57,603 nt of DNA, from NCBI GenBank assembly GCA_025353925.1, contig JANXNV010000141.1, positions 1 to 57,603 on the forward strand, read 5' to 3'. This document shows, piece after piece, positions 1 through 8,393 of the stretch. How positions within the stretch are numbered: position 1 is the stretch's first letter; each line of letters opens with the position of its first letter. This DNA is from Armatimonadota bacterium (GTDB taxonomy: Bacteria > Armatimonadota > Armatimonadia > Armatimonadales > Capsulimonadaceae). A program made the translations under genes and the position numbers. The notes under the pieces were generated by a model that saw nothing but the letters and a program-made list of their open reading frames with translations, had not been told where the DNA came from and did not search any database.

Positions 1-392
1 GAGAACGAGACGGACGCGATCTCACCGGCGACGATCGCATTCACGCCGAGGCTTTCCCCGAGGCGGCGGATGCTGGTCAGATTCAGCGGCGGGGTAAGGT
101 TCTCAGACTGGATTCCGTTCAGCAGGTCCTGCCGGGGCAGGACAGCGTAACGGTTCAGCTTGGAAAGCTGGACCACGAAGGAGTCCGAGGCCAGTCGCCC
201 GACATCGCCTCCCCCGTATCCGGATGGATTGGCGAAGTCTAGAATAGCCCACGTCGGCTGCCTGGCGGTCAAGCCCTGCGCCTGCGCCGCCGGTGCGGCA
301 AACAGGAAAAGACAGAACACGGGCAGAACCATCAACGCCGAGAGCAGGGCGCTGATGAGCGGCGTGCTCCAATGCTGTTTCAATCGTTTCAC
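1..392 (-). CDS. Partial secreted protein, N-terminus only, CsgG/LpoB-like (VKRLKQHWSTPLISALLSALMVLPVFCLFLFAAPAAQAQGLTARQPTWAILDFANPSGYGGGDVGRLASDSFVVQLSKLNRYAVLPRQDLL...)
   Basis: My own reading of the minus strand: GTG start at 392 preceded by AGGAGG (rc of 403-409), signal peptide, then an open frame off the left edge. Not in the supplied ORF list because of GTG start/edge. 'ILDF..., L...L....y.VL.RqdL...Gv.aIVaGei' resembles CsgG/LpoB-type proteins. Confidence 0.7.
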   Translation of the reverse strand, partial: MKRLKQHWSTPLISALLSALMVLPVFCLFLFAAPAAQAQGLTARQPTWAILDFANPSGYGGGDVGRLASDSFVVQLSKLNRYAVLPRQDLLNGIQSENLTPPLNLTSIRRLGESLGVNAIVAGEIASVSF

Positions 393-463
393 TGAGTCAC
401 ATTCCTCCTGAAAAGTACACCGTCTTGTGCGGCGTCAATCGTGATTTTCCAATAATGGCATCC

Positions 464-490
464 TGTCCCGGCTTGGGGTCTGCCGGGACA
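464..490 (-). terminator. Hairpin downstream of giant gene 1
   Basis: 9-bp inverted repeat TGTCCCGGC...GCCGGGACA just after the TAA at 500-502; weak T-tract. Confidence 0.4.
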
Positions 491-499
491 AGGACCGGC

Positions 500-3400
500 T
501 TATTTGCCGGTCGGGATCAGTACGGAGGTAGGCACAAAGACCTTGATCCAGTAAGCCTGGTAAGGCTGAAGCGTATCGGCTGCTCCGACGGCCTGATAAG
601 CACTCCCATCGTAGCGATACAGTGTCGGCGATACCACATGGTTGCTGCTGCTGATCGCATCGGCGAAGGAGAGTGTCGTCGTTCCGGTATTAAACCGCAG
701 GCTGGAGACAAGCACCCCGCTCGTGCTGGGGACACCGATCTGGTTCCAGAAGGGTTTCAGGGCCACGGAGACGGTCGCCCCGGTCGGCGAGGCACCGGCC
801 TGGCTGAGAACTGCCCCATTCTTCAGGAAGACCCAGTAGCCGCTGCCAAGCCGGAAGGCATCGGCAGGCGGAGTGGGGTCGATTGCATAGGCACTGGCCG
901 TCGGGTCCCAGACCGCGACATGGGAGCGGTTCCCGTTCGGCGTGGTTCCAGCCGCTGCCGTATTCAGTGCGCCAAACAGCGCATCGAAGCTGGAGCTGCT
1001 GTAGTCATACGGGGCGGACAGGAAGTTCAGCCCCGGCGGGAACGTATGCAGTGCCGGGAGGCCGGAAATCCCTGTGAAGTCCAGGCGGCTGAACGTATTC
1101 GCGACGATTGTCACGCTCAGGCTGCCCGCCGAAGTCCCATTTTTCGTCGCAGTGACGTTGTAGGTACCGGAGGCCAGCGTGATCGGTCCGTAGTTGATCG
1201 ACCCGCTGCCGTCCGGAGCAGCCGCAGCCGCCCCAGTCGTCGTGGGCACGACTTGCCCTGTCACGGAGTTCGTGATCGTGATCGTCACTCCGGAGATCGG
1301 ATTTGTGGAGCTGGTCCCCGTCACCAGACCGCCCAAAGTGCCATTTGAGACCGGTCCAAGCTGAATGTCTGGAACGGAGACGGTCGCTCCGCCGGTTACG
1401 ACGACGCTGACCGGCACGCTGTTGCCGAAGCCGGGCGCAGTCGCCGTCACGGTGTACGTGCCGGCATTGACCGTGGTGGTGTAGGTGCCGCCAGTCCCAG
1501 TCGTCGCCGTCGCCACGACCGTCGCCGGGCTGCCGGAGATGAAGGAGACAGTCGCCCCCACGATGCCGTTGCCGCTGAGATCGATGACTCGGCCTGTGGC
1601 CGTACCCGGCCCGGGCTTCAGGACGAAGTTGACCGTCTGGCTGGAGCCGCCGGTTACTGTCACCGCCTGCGTGGCGGAGGTGCCGAAGCCAGGCGTTTTC
1701 GTCGCGATCCCCGTGTAAGTACCCTGCGGAACCGAGGGCAGAGAGTATTTGCCGTTGGTATCCGTTACTGCTGCCACGGTCTGCCCGTCTGTCGAAGTGA
1801 ACAGGACGGACGCCCCGGAGACGGGGTTTGAGCCGTCCGTGACTGTCCCGCTCAAGGCACCTGGGGTCGCCTGGGTCAGGGTCAGGCTGGCCTGCTGCGA
1901 AGAGTCACCCTCGACGGTGAAGACGACGCCGGGGTTGGAAGCCGCACGGACATAACCGGTCCGGTAGGCCGCGAGCGTGTAGCTGCCCGGCTCCACACCG
2001 TCGATGTGGAAGTTGCCGCCGGAGTCAGTGATCGCGCTGAACGTCCCACGTCCCGGAATAGCCGGACCGAAGGCGGAGACAAGGTATACGGTCGCGCCGA
2101 CGACCCCCGAGCCGACCACGCCGGTACCGCTGGTCGAGCGCACCGTTCCGAGAACAGTCCCGGTACGCAGGTAGCTGACGATGTTGTGCAGGATGTTCTG
2201 CCTCTGGTTGCGCGGCGAGTAGATGATCGGATTCGGCTTGAAGGCATTGGTCTGCTTGTAATACTCGGTGCTGAGTGCTTCCAGCCCGAATGTCGAGTAG
2301 ACCACTTTGCTGCCGTTGCCGCCGGTTCCGGTATTGTCGGTGTAAATCAGTCCGACGCCGCCAGGTGCCGAGGCCGCATTGACGTCGCCGTTCTGAACCG
2401 GCGCGATCGGATTGGTGAACGGTGCCAGAGTGATGTCCGTATGTGCCCCGGCATTCGGCGTGATCGTGTCGATCGCGGCGACTACGGAGTTGAAGTTGTT
2501 GATCTGCTCCGGGAAAGGCTGGATATACGGCCCGAGCTGATCCAGCGAGCTGTCCGTGCGCCAGTTTCCTGACCATGCCGGCTCCGCATTGTAGGTCTGC
2601 TCGAAGATATTACCGTTGTAGTTGTTTGAGATCCGGATCGGACGCTGCGCCGTCGGTACAGTGGAGTAAGTACCGTCCGGGTTGATCTCCTCATAGATCC
2701 CTTGCAGGAACCCGTCATAGGCCGGATTGCTGCTGATGCGGTTGTCCACGACACTGGTACCGCTGACCGGAATGTGCGTTCCGCTGCGCGTCGATTTCAG
2801 CGTTGCCCCAAGCACGTCGGAGAGGAACCCACCCGCGGCATTGTTTGTCGTCCCGCCCTGAGTCAGCGCAGAGCCGACATCCTGACCGGAGACGCAGAGG
2901 CGTCCTCCGGCTTTGACATAGGACCGAAGAGAGGCCTGGGTCAGCGGGTCGATCAGTGTTCCCGGCCCCACCAGAAGATCGCCGGTGAAAGGAGAGATCC
3001 AGAGAATACAGCGATTGGCGACGGGCACGATGGCCGCTGCGATATTGACCTTCGTCGGCGCACCGGGATCGTTGACCGCCGGCTGTTTCTGCAGCACCGG
3101 CTCGTAAGCCTTGTAGACCGATTCCGGAACCGGGCCGCGTGCAAGAATACGCCAGAGGCTGTACTGCTGTGACCGTACGGCTGGGCGTCCATCGACCCGC
3201 CCATTGTCGTCGATGAAGTTGTCGTAATACGACCCGACACCGAGACCATTCAGAACCGGGAGGTCTCTCGCCGTGAACGTCCCTAGATCGGCAGGATTGT
3301 AGTAATTGTTAAGATCGAGTACCTCGTTCTGCGCCGCGTCGACATTCGCGCCGGGGAACACCGTATAGCGGTAAATGGCATTCGGAAGCAGATTGACATC

Positions 3401-6400
3401 GATGTCGGTGACGTAGGACTCTGCCCCGAACAGCTTCGGAACAAGGTTCAGCAGGCCGCGCTGACCACCAAAGGTGGATGCCGCAAACTTCTGCCCTAAC
3501 GGATAATCGCCGACGACAAGAATGTCGTTGTTCGAAACAGTCGACGCCGTGCTAAATCCCCAGACATTATCGTAGATACGCCAATTGCCCTGGCCCTGGA
3601 AGCCAAACTTGGCGAATGCGGGCGGCACGGCCGTGTCGAAGGCGATGACATCGAGGTAATAGTCACTGGCCGAGGTCGGCGTTTTCCAGGTGACGGTGTA
3701 GAGAACGCCGCCCTGGTTATCCTGCGTGGCGGCCTTGGTGAGCTGCAGCCATTCCGCCGGAGTGCCGCCGGTGCCCGTCGTGGGGCGCGGCTGTCTAAAG
3801 AAGCCGCTGAACGGCTGCTGGTCGTCTACACCCGCCAGGTAATAAGGATCAACGTAATCGGTAGTCGCCGTATCGCCGGTTCCAGCCAGCGCGAACTGCG
3901 GGTTGACGACCTGGCATTCGAATTCCGGTCCCCATGGAATGAACTTGCTGGGATCGCCGCCAGGCAGGTTCAGAATCGGGTTCTTGTTGCCGTCCTGAAT
4001 CGGGTTGCCCTTATCGTCGACCGGCTGCTGCGGATTGGTGCCGCCGCCGTCACGTCCGACGGAGATCGTATCGGACTTGTTGCCCGCAGGAGCGATGGGT
4101 GTCGGGCTGAAGCCTTCGACGCCTTCCACACCGCCCACGGAGCCACGCTGACGCCGAATATAATTGCCATTCTTGCCGGCAAAGAAGTTGAAACCAGCAT
4201 AACCGCCGCCATTTATCAAGATGGAAGAGGAGCCGCTGTCGTAGTTCGGGCCGCGCTGGTTGTTGACCTGGAAGCGGTACTCGCTGTCTTTCGCGAAGAC
4301 TTTATGCTCGATGCCCTGGGCATCCTGGTACTTGCTGTCCGGATCCTTGATCTGAATGTAGACGTTTGGCTTGCCGCCTGGACCACCTGTATTGTCAATC
4401 CCAGCCTCACGGCTGCTGAGGCGAACGGTGAAGGTCACCGGCTGCCCGGGAGTGATGCCAGTGCGCGTCGTGTTGCCGGCAGAGTCCGTCACATGAATAA
4501 CTTCGTTGCCGCTGAAGGGCAGCAGGGTTGGCGGGTCGAGGTTCAGGAGCTGTGATTCGAGAATACTGACATAGTTTGCCCCGACAGTACCGGTCGTCCC
4601 GAGGCTGCCGCCGCGCGGGACGGAGATCGCCCGCTCGGCCGGCGCACCTGCGTTTGCCGGATCATTATAAGTGACGGTCCGGTTGGACGAGTAAGCAATG
4701 CTGAACACGGTGATAAACGGCGACCAGGTCGGATAGATATCATCGTAAACATTGCCGTTCGGCCCGGTCTGTGCGGCATTATCGTCCGTATTCAACTGGA
4801 CCGCGGGGTTCGCGCCCGTTTCCGGGGTCACAGTTTCCGTGTACACCGCCGTCAGCTGATAGTAGTACTCCGTGTTCAGGAAGACCTGCGTATCGACGTA
4901 AGGAGGGGGATTCCCACCCGAACCCGGAATGACTGCGATCGGAACGGTTCCTTCCGACCCGGCCTGACTGACCGAGGGCGGCGTGTTGACGGAAGTCAGC
5001 GTGCCCGAAGAGCGGTAGAGATTGAAGCTGGTCGGGATGCTGTTGCCCCCGCCGGTCGTGAAGTTCAGCGTGATCTGCGGCTGTCCGCCGACGGTCCCGC
5101 CCAGAGCACTCGTGATTACCGGCGCGGCGAAGGTCGTGGACTGTGTCAGGTCGCCGAAGCCGCTGCTGACAAACCGCCCACTGCCTACCGGCGGGGTCTC
5201 GGCTCCGTCAGCGATGATCTCAATCGCCTGAACGATCGGCGGGTCGCCGGAGACCGGGTTGAAGGCGACGGTGACGCTGCCCTTCTGGGCAACGATCAAT
5301 CCGGTGCCGTCGACAACTGCCTGTGTTGGAGCCTGGAAATTGAACGTGTCAACGACCGCCGTGTTCTGACCGGAGGTCGGTGCCGTATTGACCAGGGCTT
5401 TGTCGGCCCGGACGAAAGCATTCGCTGGAGTCGCTCCTGCGACCGGCGTATTCACGACGATCACGGTCTGAGATACCGTTGTATAGCCGGAGGCCGAGAA
5501 TTGGAACGAGTAAGTGCCCGTCGGGAGCAGCGCAATGTAGTTTGCCGGTTTGCCGTCGCCATTGGGGGCGGCGGGCGTGTTGGCGGGCGTCCCGCTGGTC
5601 GTCGTCAAGATCGCGACGACGTTCGCCCCGCTCAGGACCTTGACAGTTCCTCCCGCAATCGGTAGGTTGGACACGGAGTCCGTCACCAGACCGGCGGCGG
5701 TCCCAGCCCCGGCACCGGTCGCAAGCGAGAAGCTCACTACATCCGGGGCGGCAGGCGTGTTCGCCGTAGTGACGGTCGTCTGCTTCGACTGCGTGGCTGT
5801 CAGCGAACCGGCACTCGGCGAGACGGTCACGTAGTAATTGCCCGGGGCAAGGGTTGCCGTATACTTGCCGTCGCTGCCGGTCGTGACACCGGCGGGGGTC
5901 GTGACAGCGGTGACTCCGGAGGTGACGTCAGTGAATGTGACGGGAGCGCCGACGACCGGAGAGCCGTTGGTATCCGTGACGGTCCCGGTGACAGTTCCCG
6001 TTCCTTGAGACAACACGAAGTCAGCCCGGGCTGAGGAGCCGCTGTTGACATTGACGACCACGGACTGCGGGCCATAGCCGGACCCGGCTGGCGGAGTCAC
6101 CGTAACACGATAGGCCCCGCGGCTGACGACCCCGTTGTAGTTCGTCCCAGTAGCGGAGCTGGTGACAAGCGGACTCGGGGATGTTCCGACGGCGACTCCA
6201 GTGCCCGGATCGGCAACAGTGATTGTCGCTCCGGCAATCGGTGTCCCCGTGGCGGCATCCGTCACTAAACCGATCAGCTTACCAGGAGAAGACTGCGCCT
6301 GCTGAACGATGTCGATGCTGGTCGTCGGCTGCCCGGTCGCATCCGGGACTGTCTGAAGCTGACCGTTGATGGTTACGGTGAAAAGGCGGGCCTTCGGAAC

Positions 6401-8065
6401 GTTGTTCTTCGGATCAGACAGGTGCAGACGGACTCGGTAGCGAGCCTGCGGTGTCAGATACTTGAAGTTGTACGAGAAGGTGCCGGAGACATCGGTGTTA
6501 TAGACGGCGGGCGGCGTGCCCGGATCGTTGAGCGTGTTCGTGACAGGAGGGGTGGCGGGTGCATCCGCCGTGCCCCCGGTCAGGGTCACCGGGCGATTGC
6601 GCTGAGCCGCAAGCACCGCTACAGAGGCATAATCCGTCCCTGGGAAATTCGGATCACGGATCTCCGGTCCGCCGGAGTTGATCTGATAGATCGGCGCACT
6701 TGGAGCGACCGGAGTCGTCGCCGCTTCATTGGAAACGCCGCTCTGGCCGGTCGAGTCGATGTTCTGCAGGACCTGAAGGTAAAAGATGTCGTGGGGCGTC
6801 GCCGGGCCTGAACCGCGTGCGAACGCGATATATTCAGCACCGGGAGCCGGGTTAAGATACGGGTTGCGGCGAATCGGTGACCAGGCCGGGCCGTAGTTAT
6901 CCAGACCCAATGCGGTGATCGGCTGCCCGACACCAGTCGCCGTATTGACGTTGGTGACGTTGGTAAAGCCAATCCGTCCGCCGCCGCCGACCAGGAAGAT
7001 GTTCCGGTTGGCACCGGGGGTCCCTGTCAAAAGCGGCGAAGCATCGGGGTTCGAGGTGGGTGCCGTATTCGTCGGCGTCAGCTTGGCCGAGGTCGAAGAG
7101 AAGGCAATGAGCTGACCGTCCTGCGAGTAGGCCGGATCCTGGTCGTCTGCAGGACCATCCGTGATTTTGGCGGGCAGCGAAGTCGTCGCCTGACTGTAGC
7201 CACCCGTGCTGACATACAAGAAGTACAAGTGATAATGACCGGCGTAGACACCGGCAGTGCTCAGTGCCGAGAAGATGATCTCGTCCGAGTTGCTTGGGGA
7301 AAACGTAGGCCGCTGGACGCCGGAAAAGCCCGTGCCGCCTGCCGAGATCGCGCCTGGGTCGGTGCGTATGGTCGGTGAAGCCAGTGTAGCGACATTGATT
7401 GTCGCCGGGGTGAACGCTATCGTATACAGGTTTTGGATGCCGGGCGAGTTTGCGTCCGAGGTGAACGCAATCTGCTGGTTGTTGCCCGCGCTCAGAGCGG
7501 GAAAGAACTCGCCGCCGCCGGCGATGCCCGTGCTGTCGGTGAGCTGGATCGGCGCACCGCCACTGGCGGGAATAGCCCAGAGGTGGTAGCGGCTGCCAGG
7601 CGACCCGGCACTGTTGCGGTTCGACGAAAAGACAAGCATGGACTCATCCGCGGTCCAAACCGGCGTCAAGTTAGTCGGTGTCAGCGAAGGCCCCTGCGTT
7701 GGAGTAAAGCCGGGAGGAGGATTGAAGACGTCGAATGTCTGCACGGCCTCATTTACCTGGGCCACGCTGCCGCCTGTCGCGCGGCTAATCGCACCCGCCC
7801 GCATCAGGCCGGGCTTATTGTAGATAAAGCGGCCATCCGGCCCGCGCTGCGTGCTCGCGGGGATACCGGCGGCACGGAACGCAGCCGCCTGCGTCGCCGG
7901 GGGAACCAAAGCACGCAGGGCTGCACGGAGTGCGAGAGCCTGTCCAGTGCCGCTTCCGGTGCGCAGAGGGGTCGCCGACAAGTGGCCGGCGGCAAAAGTA
8001 ATCGAAAGCAAAGCCGCCAGAAGTGACAGCAGGGTGACAAAGCGAATAGAACGTAAAAATTTCAA
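500..8065 (-). CDS. Giant secreted multidomain protein (~2,521 aa): TolB/PD40-type propeller repeats, nested malectin-like domain, carboxypeptidase-regulatory-like repeats, GATase/ThuA-like segment, conserved C-terminal domain
   Basis: Long ORF (track 500-8092); probable start is TTG at 8065 (LKFLRSIRFVTLLSLLAAL signal peptide) after AAGGAGG. Repeats of the form 'GxVTDxxGxPVxGAxVxFxxxxG....TxxDGxYxxxxxxGTYxxTxxxxGY'; 'WSPD/FSSNR' motifs in the N-terminal part. Confidence 0.85.
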   Translation of the reverse strand: MKFLRSIRFVTLLSLLAALLSITFAAGHLSATPLRTGSGTGQALALRAALRALVPPATQAAAFRAAGIPASTQRGPDGRFIYNKPGLMRAGAISRATGGSVAQVNEAVQTFDVFNPPPGFTPTQGPSLTPTNLTPVWTADESMLVFSSNRNSAGSPGSRYHLWAIPASGGAPIQLTDSTGIAGGGEFFPALSAGNNQQIAFTSDANSPGIQNLYTIAFTPATINVATLASPTIRTDPGAISAGGTGFSGVQRPTFSPSNSDEIIFSALSTAGVYAGHYHLYFLYVSTGGYSQATTSLPAKITDGPADDQDPAYSQDGQLIAFSSTSAKLTPTNTAPTSNPDASPLLTGTPGANRNIFLVGGGGRIGFTNVTNVNTATGVGQPITALGLDNYGPAWSPIRRNPYLNPAPGAEYIAFARGSGPATPHDIFYLQVLQNIDSTGQSGVSNEAATTPVAPSAPIYQINSGGPEIRDPNFPGTDYASVAVLAAQRNRPVTLTGGTADAPATPPVTNTLNDPGTPPAVYNTDVSGTFSYNFKYLTPQARYRVRLHLSDPKNNVPKARLFTVTINGQLQTVPDATGQPTTSIDIVQQAQSSPGKLIGLVTDAATGTPIAGATITVADPGTGVAVGTSPSPLVTSSATGTNYNGVVSRGAYRVTVTPPAGSGYGPQSVVVNVNSGSSARADFVLSQGTGTVTGTVTDTNGSPVVGAPVTFTDVTSGVTAVTTPAGVTTGSDGKYTATLAPGNYYVTVSPSAGSLTATQSKQTTVTTANTPAAPDVVSFSLATGAGAGTAAGLVTDSVSNLPIAGGTVKVLSGANVVAILTTTSGTPANTPAAPNGDGKPANYIALLPTGTYSFQFSASGYTTVSQTVIVVNTPVAGATPANAFVRADKALVNTAPTSGQNTAVVDTFNFQAPTQAVVDGTGLIVAQKGSVTVAFNPVSGDPPIVQAIEIIADGAETPPVGSGRFVSSGFGDLTQSTTFAAPVITSALGGTVGGQPQITLNFTTGGGNSIPTSFNLYRSSGTLTSVNTPPSVSQAGSEGTVPIAVIPGSGGNPPPYVDTQVFLNTEYYYQLTAVYTETVTPETGANPAVQLNTDDNAAQTGPNGNVYDDIYPTWSPFITVFSIAYSSNRTVTYNDPANAGAPAERAISVPRGGSLGTTGTVGANYVSILESQLLNLDPPTLLPFSGNEVIHVTDSAGNTTRTGITPGQPVTFTVRLSSREAGIDNTGGPGGKPNVYIQIKDPDSKYQDAQGIEHKVFAKDSEYRFQVNNQRGPNYDSGSSSILINGGGYAGFNFFAGKNGNYIRRQRGSVGGVEGVEGFSPTPIAPAGNKSDTISVGRDGGGTNPQQPVDDKGNPIQDGNKNPILNLPGGDPSKFIPWGPEFECQVVNPQFALAGTGDTATTDYVDPYYLAGVDDQQPFSGFFRQPRPTTGTGGTPAEWLQLTKAATQDNQGGVLYTVTWKTPTSASDYYLDVIAFDTAVPPAFAKFGFQGQGNWRIYDNVWGFSTASTVSNNDILVVGDYPLGQKFAASTFGGQRGLLNLVPKLFGAESYVTDIDVNLLPNAIYRYTVFPGANVDAAQNEVLDLNNYYNPADLGTFTARDLPVLNGLGVGSYYDNFIDDNGRVDGRPAVRSQQYSLWRILARGPVPESVYKAYEPVLQKQPAVNDPGAPTKVNIAAAIVPVANRCILWISPFTGDLLVGPGTLIDPLTQASLRSYVKAGGRLCVSGQDVGSALTQGGTTNNAAGGFLSDVLGATLKSTRSGTHIPVSGTSVVDNRISSNPAYDGFLQGIYEEINPDGTYSTVPTAQRPIRISNNYNGNIFEQTYNAEPAWSGNWRTDSSLDQLGPYIQPFPEQINNFNSVVAAIDTITPNAGAHTDITLAPFTNPIAPVQNGDVNAASAPGGVGLIYTDNTGTGGNGSKVVYSTFGLEALSTEYYKQTNAFKPNPIIYSPRNQRQNILHNIVSYLRTGTVLGTVRSTSGTGVVGSGVVGATVYLVSAFGPAIPGRGTFSAITDSGGNFHIDGVEPGSYTLAAYRTGYVRAASNPGVVFTVEGDSSQQASLTLTQATPGALSGTVTDGSNPVSGASVLFTSTDGQTVAAVTDTNGKYSLPSVPQGTYTGIATKTPGFGTSATQAVTVTGGSSQTVNFVLKPGPGTATGRVIDLSGNGIVGATVSFISGSPATVVATATTGTGGTYTTTVNAGTYTVTATAPGFGNSVPVSVVVTGGATVSVPDIQLGPVSNGTLGGLVTGTSSTNPISGVTITITNSVTGQVVPTTTGAAAAAPDGSGSINYGPITLASGTYNVTATKNGTSAGSLSVTIVANTFSRLDFTGISGLPALHTFPPGLNFLSAPYDYSSSSFDALFGALNTAAAGTTPNGNRSHVAVWDPTASAYAIDPTPPADAFRLGSGYWVFLKNGAVLSQAGASPTGATVSVALKPFWNQIGVPSTSGVLVSSLRFNTGTTTLSFADAISSSNHVVSPTLYRYDGSAYQAVGAADTLQPYQAYWIKVFVPTSVLIPTGK

Positions 8066-8241
8066 GCGAGTACAACCTCCTTGGTTGCGCACGGGGTGTT
8101 GGAGCCGTAAGCGACGAACCAGTGACGAAAATCAGAGTGTCTTAAGAAGTGTGTCTTAAAAGAGTGTCAGTGAATATGTCGACAATTCTCTGGGGGGTTG
8201 TTTCTTTCCATCGACCCGGTGTTCGTCCTCAAAAACTTGCG

Positions 8242-8278
8242 CGTAGCCCGGGACTGTCAAAGTTGACAGGAGGCTACG
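8242..8278 (-). promoter_or_regulatory. 5'-leader stem-loop of giant gene 1 transcript
   Basis: CGTAGCC TC CTGTCAA CT TTGACAG TCCCG GGCTACG: nested stem located at the predicted +1. Confidence 0.45.
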
Positions 8279-8283
8279 AGATG

Positions 8284-8312
8284 ATTATAACACGCGGGAA
8301 GATTTTACGCAA
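8284..8312 (-). promoter_or_regulatory. Sigma70-like promoter of giant gene 1
   Basis: Minus strand TTGCGT-N17-TATAAT with extended -10 (TGTTATAAT). Confidence 0.65.
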
Positions 8313-8345
8313 GCAGTATTTTTTTCTGCCCTGTTCTCAAGAAAT

Positions 8346-8372
8346 GGCAGGGGCGACTTTATCGCCCCTGCC
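8346..8372 (-). terminator. Intrinsic terminator-like hairpin after giant gene 2
   Basis: 11-bp perfect inverted repeat GGCAGGGGCGA ctta TCGCCCCTGCC downstream of the stop at 8394. Confidence 0.6.
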
Positions 8373-8393
8373 TTTGTTCCCCGTACTCTTATG

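Noticed and set aside
1079-6290. Possible DNA-level tandem repeat or CRISPR-like array in the giant gene
   Set aside because: Periodicity is at the protein level (degenerate carboxypeptidase-regulatory-like domains); no exact short direct repeats with unique spacers were seen.
8066-8281. Known riboswitch class in the leader of giant gene 1
   Set aside because: A stem-loop is evident but I could not match it to any riboswitch consensus I know; kept only as a structured leader.
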